A DNA stretch of 64,000 nucleotides from Methanomicrobiales archaeon HGW-Methanomicrobiales-3. GTDB lineage: Archaea > Halobacteriota > Methanomicrobia > Methanomicrobiales > Methanospirillaceae. The DNA lies in the NCBI GenBank assembly GCA_002839605.1, contig PGYK01000001.1, positions 429,106 to 493,105 on the forward strand, read 5' to 3'. Shown in pieces: positions 33,448 through 41,757 of the stretch (the stretch's first letter is position 1; each line of letters begins with the position of its first letter). Below the pieces are notes generated by a model, which searched no databases, had not been told where the DNA came from, and was given only the letters and a program-made list of their open reading frames with translations. The position numbers and the translations under genes were made by a program.

Positions 33448-34220
33448 CACAAGAAGTTTTTATCAAGGACGTAATGGTAAAACCAGCAACCATCGCAAAA
33501 TCTGCAAAGATCACCGAAGCACTCGACAAGATGCTCGACCTGGGTCTCGACCCGCTCATTGCAGTCAATAACAATACCGTAGTCGGGACCGTATCCCGGC
33601 AGGCCATTGCCGAAAAACTGGGAAGCAAACAGAACGCCGGCGTTGCGCCGGCTGCCATCCACGTGGCAAGTGTGGTAAAGGAAGATTTCACCAGTGTCTA
33701 TCCCGACGAGAGCGTGAACGTGCTCATCCCGCTGCTCCAGCGCTACAAGCTCGTTGTGGTGTACGACAGCGACCACAAACTCATCGGGCAGGTCTCCGCC
33801 GGGGACCTCTTAAAGAAATACGTTCCCGAAGACGGGATAAGCAGCGCGATTGAGAAAGTGGTGACCATCGACTCCCAGGAACGGGTTGTCCATCTCCGCC
33901 GCAGGATGATGGATGATAATATCACCCGGTTCGTGGTTTCCGAGAACGAGAAGTACACCGGGATCGTAACCGAGACCGACGTTGCGGTCGCTATGCGCAA
34001 GTTCCGGGAAGCCGTTGATGACAACCACCAGGATCACCGTATCCGGAACCTGCTGGTCAAGGACATCATGAGCGCCCCGCTCATTACAGTAGAACGTTCA
34101 GCGAGTGCTGCTGATGTGGTTGGTGTCATGCTCAAGAAGGGCATCAGTGCCATCCCCGTGATGGACAACGGCAAGCTGGCCGGGATCGTTACCCGGCACT
34201 CGCTCGTGAATGCCCTCTAA
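33444..34220 (+). CDS. Four-CBS-domain protein (last of the cluster)
   Basis: 258 residues. Four CBS repeats: VVGTVSRQAI (degenerate), KLIGQVSAGDL (degenerate), YTGIVTETDV and LAGIVTRHSL. The first two lack the usual GIV-T-x2-D, so one Bateman module may not bind nucleotide. A T8 run 20 bases after the stop ends the cluster. Confidence 0.86.
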   Translation: MTQEVFIKDVMVKPATIAKSAKITEALDKMLDLGLDPLIAVNNNTVVGTVSRQAIAEKLGSKQNAGVAPAAIHVASVVKEDFTSVYPDESVNVLIPLLQRYKLVVVYDSDHKLIGQVSAGDLLKKYVPEDGISSAIEKVVTIDSQERVVHLRRRMMDDNITRFVVSENEKYTGIVTETDVAVAMRKFREAVDDNHQDHRIRNLLVKDIMSAPLITVERSASAADVVGVMLKKGISAIPVMDNGKLAGIVTRHSLVNAL

Positions 34221-34236
34221 AGCAAAAAGAACATCC

Positions 34237-34245
34237 CTTTTTTTT
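34237..34245 (+). terminator. Oligo-T terminator of the CBS cluster
   Basis: Eight or more T in a row shortly after the last CBS stop, in an otherwise AT-rich gap that also supplies the next promoter (TTTTATTC at 34265). Confidence 0.55.
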
Positions 34246-34331
34246 ATTCAGTGCAGTGAGAGGTTTTATTCTCCATAATGCTGAAAACCGGGTTATGCCT
34301 GAGCTGAATTCCGGTACCGGGCTCCTGTATT

Positions 34332-35549
34332 ATGCCTGCTGAAACCGAAGATTCCAAGAAGCGCTTTCGTGCGTACCGACTGGTAATCCTCTTTGGGATC
34401 GTTGCCCTGCTCGGCGATCTAGTCTACGAAGGTGGACGGAGCGTTGCCGGCCCGTTCCTGTTCACACTCGGGGCATCGGCGTTCACTGTCGCGTTCATTG
34501 CCGGCTTCGGAGAATTTGTCGGATACGGGATCCGGATCGCGACCGGGTATCTTGCAGACCGATCGCGTCAGTACTGGGCATTTGTCATCGCAGGCTACCT
34601 GATGATTGGTGCGATCCCGCTCCTTGTCCTTGCCGGCAGCTGGGAGATTGCTGCCCTCCTGCTCATCACCGAACGGATTGGCAAAGCGGTCCGGTCGCCG
34701 GCAAAAGACGCGGTCCTGTCGCATGCAACTTCCGTCATCGGGAGAGGGTGGGGGTTCGGTCTCCATGAGGCACTCGATCAGATCGGTGCGATCGCCGGCC
34801 CGCTCCTTTTTGTCGGGGCGCTCGCTGCCGGAGGGAATTACCAGGGAGGTTTTTCCCTTCTTACCCTCCCCTTCATCCTGCTCATCATTGCTCTCGTTTT
34901 TGCATGGCGGAGCATGCCCGATCCCATGCGATTCGAGTCAGCCGGTGGAAAAGCTGCACCTGTTGCAGAAACAATCGGCAACCGGCGCCGGCTCAACCTC
35001 TATGCGGTCTTCACCGCCATCACCATGGCGGGGTTCATCGTCTTCCCGCTGCTTGCCTATCACTACAAGGCACTAGGTATTCTGTCGGATGTTGAGATCC
35101 CCGTTTTCTATGCCATCGCTATGGGTGTGGATGCGGTTGTTGCCCTTGCCGTGGGGAAAGCGTACGACCGGTACGGTCTCCGCGTGCTCTTCCTGGTCCC
35201 GGCCATCGGACTCGTCATACCTCTTGTTGCATTCTCATCAGTGTACTGGGCAGCCCTCCTGGGGGCCGTGCTCTGGGGTGCCTCGATGGGTATGCAGGAG
35301 ACTGTCCTCCGCGCCGCGGTTGCGGATCTCACCCCCCCGGGCGGGAGGGGTTTTGCCTTTGGGATCTTCAACACCATCTATGGCGGTGCCTGGTTTGCCG
35401 GGAGTGTCATCATCGGTGTACTCTATACAGCCGGTGCCATCTATGCTGCCGGGTTCATGTTCCTCGTCCAGTGTGCCGCCGTGCCGGTACTCTGGCTGCT
35501 GGTGAGAGAAACGAAAAGATTGACGGATATCTCCCAACCCGAGACATAA
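34332..35549 (+). CDS. MFS transporter, 12 helices
   Basis: 405 residues, about twelve membrane helices in two halves. RIATGYLADRSRQYWA resembles the loop-2 motif A of the superfamily, and KAVRSPAKDAVLSHAT recurs in a group of putative MFS permeases. Substrate unknown. It stands alone; TTTTATTC upstream is the probable promoter. The hydrophilic C-terminus ends 108 bases before the GNAT gene. Confidence 0.85.
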   Translation: MPAETEDSKKRFRAYRLVILFGIVALLGDLVYEGGRSVAGPFLFTLGASAFTVAFIAGFGEFVGYGIRIATGYLADRSRQYWAFVIAGYLMIGAIPLLVLAGSWEIAALLLITERIGKAVRSPAKDAVLSHATSVIGRGWGFGLHEALDQIGAIAGPLLFVGALAAGGNYQGGFSLLTLPFILLIIALVFAWRSMPDPMRFESAGGKAAPVAETIGNRRRLNLYAVFTAITMAGFIVFPLLAYHYKALGILSDVEIPVFYAIAMGVDAVVALAVGKAYDRYGLRVLFLVPAIGLVIPLVAFSSVYWAALLGAVLWGASMGMQETVLRAAVADLTPPGGRGFAFGIFNTIYGGAWFAGSVIIGVLYTAGAIYAAGFMFLVQCAAVPVLWLLVRETKRLTDISQPET

Positions 35550-35656
35550 TTTCAGACCCCGTGAACCGGGAAATTGAGTGGCCATTATCGTGTGCCAACA
35601 GGAAACCGTCACGTGTATGTAGCAACCCCGCCAATATCCGGATCAGGAGAATGAGA

Positions 35657-36502
35657 ATGGCAGATGTTCAGTTCCGGACTATGACAAAAGAGGAAGTGGC
35701 AATCGCGGTTGACTGGGCAGAAGCAGAGGGCTGGAACCCGGGCCTTTCCGATGCCGAATGTTTCTGGCCGGTGGATCCGGAGGGGTTCTTCTGCGCTGAA
35801 CTGGACGGGAAGATCGTGGGCACTGCCGCGGTGGTGAATTATGACGACCACTTCTCATTCGGCGGGTTCTACATCGTTGACCCCGGATATCGTGCGGGCG
35901 GGATCGGGATGCAGCTCGCCCGCCATGCAATAAACCATGCCGGGACCCGGACCATCGGGTTTGACGGGGTTGTTGCGATGGTCGGCAAGTACGAACAGAA
36001 AGGCGGGCTCTTCCTGCACTATAACAATGCCCGGTACGAGGGAACCGGCGGGGGGAGGATGCCGGACGGGCTCACACCCATCCGGGACGTGCCGTTTCCC
36101 GCCCTTCTCGCGTACGACACGGCTCACTTCCCTGCACGGCGCGAGACATTCCTGCGGTGCTGGATCGCCCGGGAAGGCCATTCCGGTCTTGCCCGCCAGG
36201 ATCGCAACGGGGACATTCTTGGTTACGGAGTCCGGCGGGCCTGCCGCAACGGGCACAAGATCGGGCCGCTCTTTGCCCGTGACCGGGCAACAGCGGAATT
36301 GATCCTCGACGGGCTCATCGCGGATATTCCCGGCGAGGCGTTCTATCTTGACATCCCCCGGCCCAACGCTGCGGCGGTTGCACTGGTGGAGGACCGGAAG
36401 ATGGTGCCGGTCTTCTTCACTGCCCGGCTTTACACGAGACGTGACCCGGTGCCGCTCCCGCTTGAGGAGATATTCGGGGTCACCACGTTCGAGCTGGGGT
36501 AA
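35657..36502 (+). CDS. GNAT acetyltransferase with Acetyltransf_18-like C-terminal domain
   Basis: 281 residues from ATG 35657, which has AGGAG seven bases upstream; the ATG at 35651 abuts that site. The N-terminal GNAT domain shows GGFYIVDPGYRAGGIGMQL, the acetyl-CoA-binding R-x2-G-x-G loop (here RAGGIG). The C-terminal half (GPLFARDRATAELILDGL, FYLDIPRPNAAAVALVE, PVFFTARLYT) matches the second GNAT-like domain seen in double-domain acetyltransferases. Substrate unknown. No operon partner. Confidence 0.85.
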   Translation: MADVQFRTMTKEEVAIAVDWAEAEGWNPGLSDAECFWPVDPEGFFCAELDGKIVGTAAVVNYDDHFSFGGFYIVDPGYRAGGIGMQLARHAINHAGTRTIGFDGVVAMVGKYEQKGGLFLHYNNARYEGTGGGRMPDGLTPIRDVPFPALLAYDTAHFPARRETFLRCWIAREGHSGLARQDRNGDILGYGVRRACRNGHKIGPLFARDRATAELILDGLIADIPGEAFYLDIPRPNAAAVALVEDRKMVPVFFTARLYTRRDPVPLPLEEIFGVTTFELG

Positions 36503-36893
36503 GGCCGTATCTCTTTTTTTCCGGATTTTTTTTAATCGCAGTTCCCGGGTCGCATTCATGTCTGCCCCTGCCCGACCCCCCTCAGGTTCCTGTGGAAGAA
36601 AATAATCCCAATCTTCGTCCTCATTTCCACAGGAAATATGGGTATTTTCATCACTTGCAAAAAGGGGGGTCGGGCAGGGGATGTTCCGGTTTTTTCTTGT
36701 GGACCTGCCCGCCCGGAAGAAAAATTGCGGGGGTCCGGCTCTGTTTCGGATTGGAACTTCCCCCGGTGAGCAGGGAATGTATCTCAGATTGGCCCATGGG
36801 CATCGCGGGCACGTGCGGTATTTCTGTACCTGCCCGACCCCCCATGTACTTGCTGATGAATGGGGGTGTGCGAGTACAACACCTCCCGGGTAA
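36503..36893. other. Noncoding repeat-bearing spacer
   Basis: No convincing gene. It opens with two T runs that could end the GNAT transcript (TTTTTTTCC and T8 by 36533). The rest is C/G-run-rich and holds the large inverted repeat 36565-36680 and a further direct copy of its arm at 36829-36843. A 70-codon open frame at 36681-36893 runs through the repeat arms and has no recognisable signal. Confidence 0.6.
36565..36680. repeat. Perfect 17-base inverted repeat with nested 9-base inverted repeat
   Basis: Outer arm CCCCTGCCCGACCCCCC (36565-36581) pairs perfectly with 36664-36680. Inner arm CCTGTGGAA (36589-36597) pairs with TTCCACAGG (36625-36633). The whole could fold into one long branched hairpin of about 116 bases. 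A third copy of the outer arm core, CCTGCCCGACCCCCC, occurs in direct orientation at 36829-36843, and a variant CCTGCCCGCCC near 36705. Confidence 0.7.
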
Positions 36894-37142
36894 TCACTGC
36901 TCGTCCTTGTGATAGAGGGCGAGGAAAATGAGGGTATCTTTCCGTTGGTTAAAACTTTACGAGAGCCGGAACGGCGGGATATAGACTTCGCGGGTCTGTT
37001 GCCGGCAGTATCGCATCGGTTTGCCAACCAGGGGATCTTCGATGATCCTGATGACCTGCTGCTTCACCCTCGCCTTGAGCCCCGCATCCCCAATCTTCCG
37101 AATGGTCTTCTCAAAATGCGGGTGATATGCAACCGTTACCAT
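36894..37142 (-). pseudogene. relE: RelE-type toxin gene interrupted by one in-frame TAA
   Basis: The open frame reads 61 residues (VAYHPHFEKTIRKIGDAGLK to REVYIPPFRLS) and stops at TAA 36959-36957. Past the stop the same frame continues without gap as SFNQRKDTLIFLALYHKDEQ and ends at TGA 36896-36894. That is the normal RelE C-terminal strand with its YHKDEQ ending. The TAA occupies the place of a residue commonly Tyr, so one base change from TAT or TAC would explain it. Full length would be about 82 residues. It overlaps the AbrB antitoxin stop by seven bases. Probably an inactivated toxin; a sequencing error cannot be excluded. Confidence 0.8.
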
Positions 37143-37402
37143 GACTTCATCTCATCGATGAAGTCGGCTGCTTTCTTCTTTGTGAATTTTCCTCTGGTAT
37201 ACTCTTCGAGCGCCTGTTCGGTCTTTTCGGCAAAGAGAATGTCCTCCCGAACCGCCGGCTCAATCTCCGATAACGGCTTGAGAATGATCCGTTCCCCCTC
37301 CTTGATAATGAGGATCCTCTCTCCTTCGGGAAGATCCGCCCGCATCGATGCGGGGATAACCACCTGGCCTTTGGAACTCATCCTTGTTATTGCGACATCC
37401 AT
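37136..37402 (-). CDS. AbrB/MazE-type antitoxin
   Basis: 88 residues. The N-terminal swapped-hairpin DNA-binding domain reads AITRMSSKGQVVIPASMRAD, a clear SpoVT/AbrB match. The C-terminal ~40 residues are helical and charged (AEKTEQALEEYTRGKFTKKK), the toxin-binding part. It precedes the broken RelE gene and overlaps it. Two perfect palindromes directly upstream are likely operators for self-repression. Confidence 0.88.
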   Translation of the reverse strand: MDVAITRMSSKGQVVIPASMRADLPEGERILIIKEGERIILKPLSEIEPAVREDILFAEKTEQALEEYTRGKFTKKKAADFIDEMKSW

Positions 37403-37410
37403 GGTAATCA

Positions 37411-37442
37411 GTAAGATAGGTCTTACCTGATATCATATCAGG
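37411..37442 (-). promoter_or_regulatory. Two adjacent palindromes upstream of the AbrB antitoxin, candidate operators
   Basis: First: GTAAGA, TAGG, TCTTAC (37411-37426). Second: CCTGATAT, C, ATATCAGG (37426-37442), sharing one base with the first. Both are perfect. They lie 9-40 bases before the ATG at 37402, over the place where TBP and TFB must bind for a leaderless transcript. Confidence 0.6.
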
Positions 37443-37834
37443 GTTTGTGTTGAGAGATCTGTATGGGACATCATCCCCGGATGCTTTGGGGGCGGTATAA
37501 TTTCCTGAAATATATCCCAAGTGGTACCATGACATCTCCCGATCAGGGAGCCACTCCATCACTCTTTTGAAATACCTGATGCCCCCTACTTAGATACTCA
37601 GAAAAGCGAAGAGCGGCATATATGCACAATCAAATAGTGCGGAAACCCGGGCTCCAGTTTTTCTGACAGCACCTTGCAGAGTTTCCGGTGCCTGTTCACA
37701 GGAACCGTTCACCCTTTATTGGATAGATCTCTGCGTAACACTTATTACCCCAACCTTACCATATAATAAAGCACCATTCATGGAGCAGTGGATCATCCGC
37801 TGCGAGTGTCTGTAGTAAGATGCGAGATTCCTCT
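37443..37834. other. Noncoding gap holding the divergent promoters of abrB and the tRNA-Ser/rps13 operon
   Basis: No credible gene. It contains a GCATATATGC palindrome at 37616-37625, CCGGTGCC near 37690 and several AT-rich elements. The likely operon promoter is at 37760-37770. Confidence 0.5.
37760..37770 (+). promoter_or_regulatory. TATA element of the tRNA-Ser / rps13 operon
   Basis: CATATAATAAA, the strongest TATA match before tRNA-Ser. It would place the transcript start near 37790, about 45 bases before the tRNA. Confidence 0.55.
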
Positions 37835-37918
37835 GTTGAGGTAGCCAAGCCTGGTATGGCGCAGGTTTGCTAAACCTGTGTCCGAAAGGACTCGGGAGTT
37901 CAAATCTCCCCCTCAGCG
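37835..37918 (+). tRNA. tRNA-Ser (anticodon GCT)
   Basis: Acceptor arms GTTGAGG (37835-37841) and CCTCAGC (37911-37917) pair with one G-T. Anticodon stem CAGGT/ACCTG holds loop TTGCTAA, anticodon GCT at 37869-37871, reading AGC/AGT. A long variable arm (GTCCGAAAGGAC) marks it as class II. The T arm shows GTTCAAATC. CCA is not encoded. No intron. Located 34 bases before rps13 and probably cotranscribed. Confidence 0.95.
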
Positions 37919-37952
37919 CTTAAAGAGACAGTCTCACAATCGAGGGGATTGG

Positions 37953-38414
37953 ATGGCTCAGGAAGAAGACATTAAGTATTTCGTAAGGGTTGGTACCACC
38001 GATCTCGATGGAACCAAGTCCGTGAGAGTAGCCCTCACCGGCATCAAGGGTGTTGGCAGGCATACCTCATCGGTTCTTACCCGCATGGCAGATGTGGACG
38101 AGCACGCGCTGCTCGGCCGCATTGACGATGCGTCGGTTGACCGGCTTCGCGTTGCTGTTGAACAATACGTATCGAAGATCCCATCATGGATGGCAAACCG
38201 TCCCAAGGATGTCTATACTGGCGAGACCAAGCACCTGCTCGGCCCCGATGTAGCCCTCACCAAAGACGAGGATGTCAACCTCATGAGAAAGATCCGCTGC
38301 TACCGTGGCATCCGGCACGAGACCGGACAGAAATGCCGTGGCCAGCGCACCAAGTCCACCGGCAGAACCGGTTCGACCGTCGGTGTCAAGAGGAAATCTG
38401 CAGGAGGTAACTAA
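37953..38414 (+). CDS. rps13: Small-subunit ribosomal protein uS13
   Basis: 153 residues from ATG 37953, preceded by GAGGGG. The start is set by the family N-terminus ([20 protein letters not shown]). Contains [12 protein letters not shown] and the C-terminal [19 protein letters not shown]. It sits at the head of the 30S subunit contacting the P-site tRNA and the 50S. First of the S13-S4-S11-RpoD-L18e-L13-S9-RpoN-K series universal in Archaea. Confidence 0.97.
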   Translation: MAQEEDIKYFVRVGTTDLDGTKSVRVALTGIKGVGRHTSSVLTRMADVDEHALLGRIDDASVDRLRVAVEQYVSKIPSWMANRPKDVYTGETKHLLGPDVALTKDEDVNLMRKIRCYRGIRHETGQKCRGQRTKSTGRTGSTVGVKRKSAGGN

Positions 38415-38416
38415 CC

Positions 38417-38968
38417 ATGGGATACCCAGGTAAGAACCACAAGTCCTACCAGACCCCCAAGCGCCCGTTCGAGAAGACCCGCATCGAAGCCGAGACCCGT
38501 CTCGTCATCGAATACGGTCTCCGGAACAAGCGTGACGTCTGGAAGGCACAGGCCGTCCTGCGGAAATACCGCACGGCAGCCCGCGGTCTGCTGGCCCTTG
38601 GATCGAACCCCGCCCACAAGGCGCAGTACGATGCCAAGAAGGAAGAGCTCATCAGCCACCTCCAGCGTTCAGGCCTTCTCGGTCCTGACGCAGGTATCGA
38701 TGAAGTTCTCTCGCTCAAGGTCCAGGCCCAGCTCGAGCGCCGGCTCCAGACCCTCGTCTACCGCCAGGGCCTTGCACGGTCACCCAAACAGGCACGCCAG
38801 CTCGTCACCCACGGGCACATTGCCATCAACGGCAGGCGCACTACGATCCCCAGCTACCGGGTAACCCGGATTGAGGAATCGCAGATCTCCTACTATGGCA
38901 CGTCCCCGTTCCTTTCCGACTCTCATGCTGAGAAAAGCCGGATCACCAAGGCAGCAGGAGTGAGATAA
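38417..38968 (+). CDS. rps4: Small-subunit ribosomal protein uS4
   Basis: 183 residues, archaeal type with the N-terminal helical domain ([19 protein letters not shown]) and an S4 RNA-binding fold around [20 protein letters not shown]. It nucleates assembly of the 30S body. GGAGG lies upstream within a two-base gap after S13. Confidence 0.97.
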   Translation: MGYPGKNHKSYQTPKRPFEKTRIEAETRLVIEYGLRNKRDVWKAQAVLRKYRTAARGLLALGSNPAHKAQYDAKKEELISHLQRSGLLGPDAGIDEVLSLKVQAQLERRLQTLVYRQGLARSPKQARQLVTHGHIAINGRRTTIPSYRVTRIEESQISYYGTSPFLSDSHAEKSRITKAAGVR

Positions 38969-38969
38969 G

Positions 38970-39368
38970 ATGGCAGCAAACGATAAGGAAAAGTGGGGTA
39001 TTGCCCACATCTTCGCGTCCTTCAACAACACCATCATCACCGTTACGGACCTCTCCGGTGCAGAGACCGTGACCAAGTCAAGCGGTGGCATGGTTGTCAA
39101 GCAGGACCGGAACGAGAGCTCGCCCTACGCGGCAATGCAGATGGCATCCAATGTTGCCCAGTCTGCCCGTGAGAAGGGGATTGTCGGCGTCCACGTCAAG
39201 GTCCGCGCACCCGGGCGGGGCAAGCAGCGCAGCCCCGGACCCGGTGCACAGGCAGCTATCCGTGCACTCGCCCGTGCCGGCATGCGCATCGGCCGTATCG
39301 AGGATGTAACACCGATTCCCCATGACTCGTGCCGGACCAAAGGCGGCAGGAGAGGAAGGAGAGTCTGA
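38970..39368 (+). CDS. rps11: Small-subunit ribosomal protein uS11
   Basis: 132 residues, normal length. Core [20 protein letters not shown] and the basic C-terminal [20 protein letters not shown] are diagnostic. It lines the platform near the mRNA exit and binds uS7. It follows S4 by one base and its TGA overlaps the RpoD ATG (TGATG). Confidence 0.97.
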   Translation: MAANDKEKWGIAHIFASFNNTIITVTDLSGAETVTKSSGGMVVKQDRNESSPYAAMQMASNVAQSAREKGIVGVHVKVRAPGRGKQRSPGPGAQAAIRALARAGMRIGRIEDVTPIPHDSCRTKGGRRGRRV

Positions 39369-40198
39369 TGGAGATTGAATTCGCCAGTCTGGACGACTCC
39401 CTCGCACGATTCACACTCTCGGGAGCGAGCACCGCGTTTGCCAACGCCATACGGCGGGCAATGATCGGTGAGGTACCAACTCTTGCAATTGAGGATGTGC
39501 GCATCTATGACAACACGAGCGCACTCTTCGACGAGATGCTGGCCCACCGTCTCGGGCTCATTCCCATCAAGACCGATTTAGCTACTTACACGACCCAGGA
39601 CAAATGTTCGTGCGGCGGGGCAGGATGCCCGGGCTGTACATCAACCTACACCCTCAGCGTTGAGGGTCCCAAAACGGTGACGTCAAGCGACCTCATCCCG
39701 CAGGACCCGAATGCCGCGCCGGTGTATGAGAACATCCCCATCGTGAAACTCACGAAAGGGCAGAAACTGGTCATCGAAGCCCGCGCCATCCTCAACACGG
39801 GACGGACGCACGCAAAATGGCAGCCCACGCTGGTATGCGGGTACAAGAACTACCCTGTCATCACCGTGAGCGATGCCTGCGATGCCTGCGGCAACTGCGT
39901 TGACGAGTGCCCCCGTGACATTCTCGAAGTCAAGGGGAAGCAGGTCGTGGTAGCAGATGGAAAGCTCCCCGAATGCTCGCTCTGCCGGCTCTGTGAAAGG
40001 GCCTGCCTTGCAAGCGGTATCGGGGATGAGCCGGCAATCAAAATATCCGCCGAGAAAGACCGCTTTATTTTCGTGGTCGAGAGCGACGGGTCCCTGCCGG
40101 CAAAAGAGATCATGAACCGTGCGCTTACGTATATACGGGAGCAGGCAGACGAGCTGGAAAAACAGCTTGGCGAATTATCAGGGGATGACAGGAAATGA
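39368..40198 (+). CDS. rpoD: RNA polymerase subunit D (Rpo3) with two iron-sulfur motifs
   Basis: 276 residues from the ATG at 39368. The alpha-type dimerisation domain begins with ARFTLSGASTAFANAIRRAM. A ferredoxin-like insertion carries two complete four-cysteine sets: C171/C174/C177/C181 and C203/C206/C209/C213, predicted to hold [4Fe-4S] clusters. Another four cysteines (C80, C82, C87, C90) lie in the middle domain, perhaps zinc. It forms the assembly platform with RpoL, N and P. The number of clusters differs among methanogens; two full motifs are visible here. Overlaps L18e by four bases. Confidence 0.95.
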   Translation: MEIEFASLDDSLARFTLSGASTAFANAIRRAMIGEVPTLAIEDVRIYDNTSALFDEMLAHRLGLIPIKTDLATYTTQDKCSCGGAGCPGCTSTYTLSVEGPKTVTSSDLIPQDPNAAPVYENIPIVKLTKGQKLVIEARAILNTGRTHAKWQPTLVCGYKNYPVITVSDACDACGNCVDECPRDILEVKGKQVVVADGKLPECSLCRLCERACLASGIGDEPAIKISAEKDRFIFVVESDGSLPAKEIMNRALTYIREQADELEKQLGELSGDDRK

Positions 40199-40560
40199 CA
40201 AGAATTGTAGAGAAGACGAACCCCCGTCTTACCACCCTCATCTCGCTCTTGAAGAACAAGTCGCGTGAGAATGAGGCCAAGATCTGGCGCGAGATTGCAA
40301 ACAGGCTGGAGACCCCGAACCGGAACTATGCGGAGGTCAACCTGTCCAAGATCAATCGCTATGCCCAGAACGGTGAGATCATCATCGTTCCCGGAAAAGT
40401 CCTGGGCAGCGGCGTGCTGGAGCAGTCCGTGAAGATCGCGGCGCTGAACTTTTCAGCTTCAGCATCGAGCAAGATCAGGGACGCAAAAGGGCAGTGCATG
40501 ACGATCGAGCAACTCATCAGTGACAACCCGAAAGGCAGCGGTGTCCGGATCCTGAGGTGA
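40195..40560 (+). CDS. rpl18e: Large-subunit ribosomal protein eL18
   Basis: 121 residues, archaeal length. Segments RETNPRL-like [16 protein letters not shown] and [20 protein letters not shown] are characteristic. ATG overlaps the RpoD stop (ATGA). Next gene L13 follows in seven bases. Confidence 0.95.
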   Translation: MTRIVEKTNPRLTTLISLLKNKSRENEAKIWREIANRLETPNRNYAEVNLSKINRYAQNGEIIIVPGKVLGSGVLEQSVKIAALNFSASASSKIRDAKGQCMTIEQLISDNPKGSGVRILR

Positions 40561-40567
40561 AGAAGAC

Positions 40568-40996
40568 ATGGTTACAGTAATCAACGGTGACGGTATGCTC
40601 CTCGGCAGGCTCGCAAGCATTGTTGCAAAGCGCGGTCTTGACGGCGAAGAGATTGCCATCGTCAATGCAGAGAAGGCGATCATCTCCGGCAGCCGCGCCC
40701 GCGTGCTCGGCAATTACCGGCACAAGCGGGAACGCGGTGCCTCCGGCGACCGCTGGGGCCCATTCGTCCCGCGCAGGCCCGATCACCTCATGAAGCGGAC
40801 CATCCGCGGCATGCTCCCGTACAAGCGCCCCCGCGGCGTTGACGCGATGAAGCGCATCAAGTGCTATGTCGGTATCCCGGTAGACTTTGTCGGCAAAGAG
40901 ATGGAAATGCCCGAAGAGGCGCACATGAACCGCTTAAACAACCCGAACCACATCACGCTCGGTGCAGTGTGCACGTTCCTCGGAGCAAAGTTCTAA
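40568..40996 (+). CDS. rpl13: Large-subunit ribosomal protein uL13
   Basis: 142 residues. [20 protein letters not shown] and [20 protein letters not shown] are family hallmarks, the latter the rRNA-contacting loop. An early 50S assembly protein. The AAGACATG upstream context gives a weak ribosome-binding site; coupling to L18e is likely. Confidence 0.96.
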   Translation: MVTVINGDGMLLGRLASIVAKRGLDGEEIAIVNAEKAIISGSRARVLGNYRHKRERGASGDRWGPFVPRRPDHLMKRTIRGMLPYKRPRGVDAMKRIKCYVGIPVDFVGKEMEMPEEAHMNRLNNPNHITLGAVCTFLGAKF

Positions 40997-41012
40997 GGAG
41001 GCTTGTTTACAC

Positions 41013-41414
41013 ATGGTAAAGATCATCAACACAAGCGGAAAACGCAAAACGGCAATCGCACGTGCAACCCTCAAGGCAGGAAAAGGCGTGATCCGGGTTA
41101 ACTCGGTCCCCCTTGATGCCTACGGGTCAATCACCACCCGGATGAAAATCTCCGAGCCGCTCCTCCTTGTCCCCAACGCAGTCAACGGCATCGATGTCAC
41201 CATCGATGTTGCCGGTGGCGGCGTCATGGGTCAGGCAGAGGCAGTCCGGACTGCGCTCGCCCGCGGTATAGTCAAGTGGCACAACGATCCTCAGATGAAG
41301 GATATCTACCTGGCCTATGACCGTACATTGCTCGTAAACGACTCCCGGCAGAAAGAAGCCAAGAAACCTCACGGTTCTGGTGCCCGGGCAAAGTTCCAAA
41401 AGTCTTATCGTTAA
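41013..41414 (+). CDS. rps9: Small-subunit ribosomal protein uS9
   Basis: 133 residues from ATG 41013, preceded by AAGGAGG. The start is fixed by the family N-terminus [20 protein letters not shown]. It ends in the basic [10 protein letters not shown] tail that reaches the P-site tRNA. Follows uL13 by 16 bases. Confidence 0.96.
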   Translation: MVKIINTSGKRKTAIARATLKAGKGVIRVNSVPLDAYGSITTRMKISEPLLLVPNAVNGIDVTIDVAGGGVMGQAEAVRTALARGIVKWHNDPQMKDIYLAYDRTLLVNDSRQKEAKKPHGSGARAKFQKSYR

Positions 41415-41439
41415 GATAACAGATATGATGAGAGGTTAA

Positions 41440-41628
41440 ATGATACCCGTACGATGTTTCACCTGTGGAAAACCAATCTCCACAGCGTGGGAAGAGTATA
41501 AGGCACGACGGGAGAAAGGCGAGGATCCCAAAAAGATCCTCGACGATCTTAATATTTCCCGGTACTGTTGCAGGCGCATGCTCCTGACTCACAAAGAGAT
41601 CATAGACGAGCTCAACCCGTACCAGTAG
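41440..41628 (+). CDS. rpoN: RNA polymerase subunit N (Rpo10)
   Basis: 62 residues, standard length. The zinc knuckle [13 protein letters not shown] plus CCRRM near residue 45 is the invariant Rpb10 signature (C-x2-C and CC). It joins RpoD and RpoL in polymerase assembly. Followed by tRNA-Pro in the same direction. Confidence 0.97.
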   Translation: MIPVRCFTCGKPISTAWEEYKARREKGEDPKKILDDLNISRYCCRRMLLTHKEIIDELNPYQ

Positions 41629-41645
41629 ACTGAATTGATGACCGA

Positions 41646-41720
41646 GGGGTCGTAGGGTAGCCTGGACCATCCTATTGCGTTCGGGACGCAGTGACCTGAG
41701 TTCGAATCTCAGCGACCCCA
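41646..41720 (+). tRNA. tRNA-Pro (anticodon CGG)
   Basis: Acceptor GGGGTCG (41646-41652) pairs with CGACCCC (41713-41719), discriminator A. Anticodon stem TTGCG/CGCAG (one T-G pair) holds loop TTCGGGA, anticodon CGG for CCG codons. T arm CTGAG-TTCGAAT-CTCAG. CCA is not encoded, no intron. It lies between rpoN and rpoK and is probably processed from the operon transcript. Confidence 0.93.
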
Positions 41721-41757
41721 TTATTCAAATTTAAGAAAACATTCTGGAGAACAAGGC

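Noticed and set aside
36681..36893. 70-codon plus-strand open frame in the repeat spacer
   Set aside because: Overlaps repeat arms, lacks a ribosome-binding site or family; more likely noncoding repeat sequence. Recurrence in other genomes would change this.
35855..37027. 390-codon minus-strand open frame opposite the GNAT gene
   Set aside because: Runs through the GNAT gene, the inverted repeat and the RelE remnant in another frame; no recognisable domain.
37616..37625. GCATATATGC palindrome as an operator
   Set aside because: Short, AT-rich and far from both flanking starts; probably chance.
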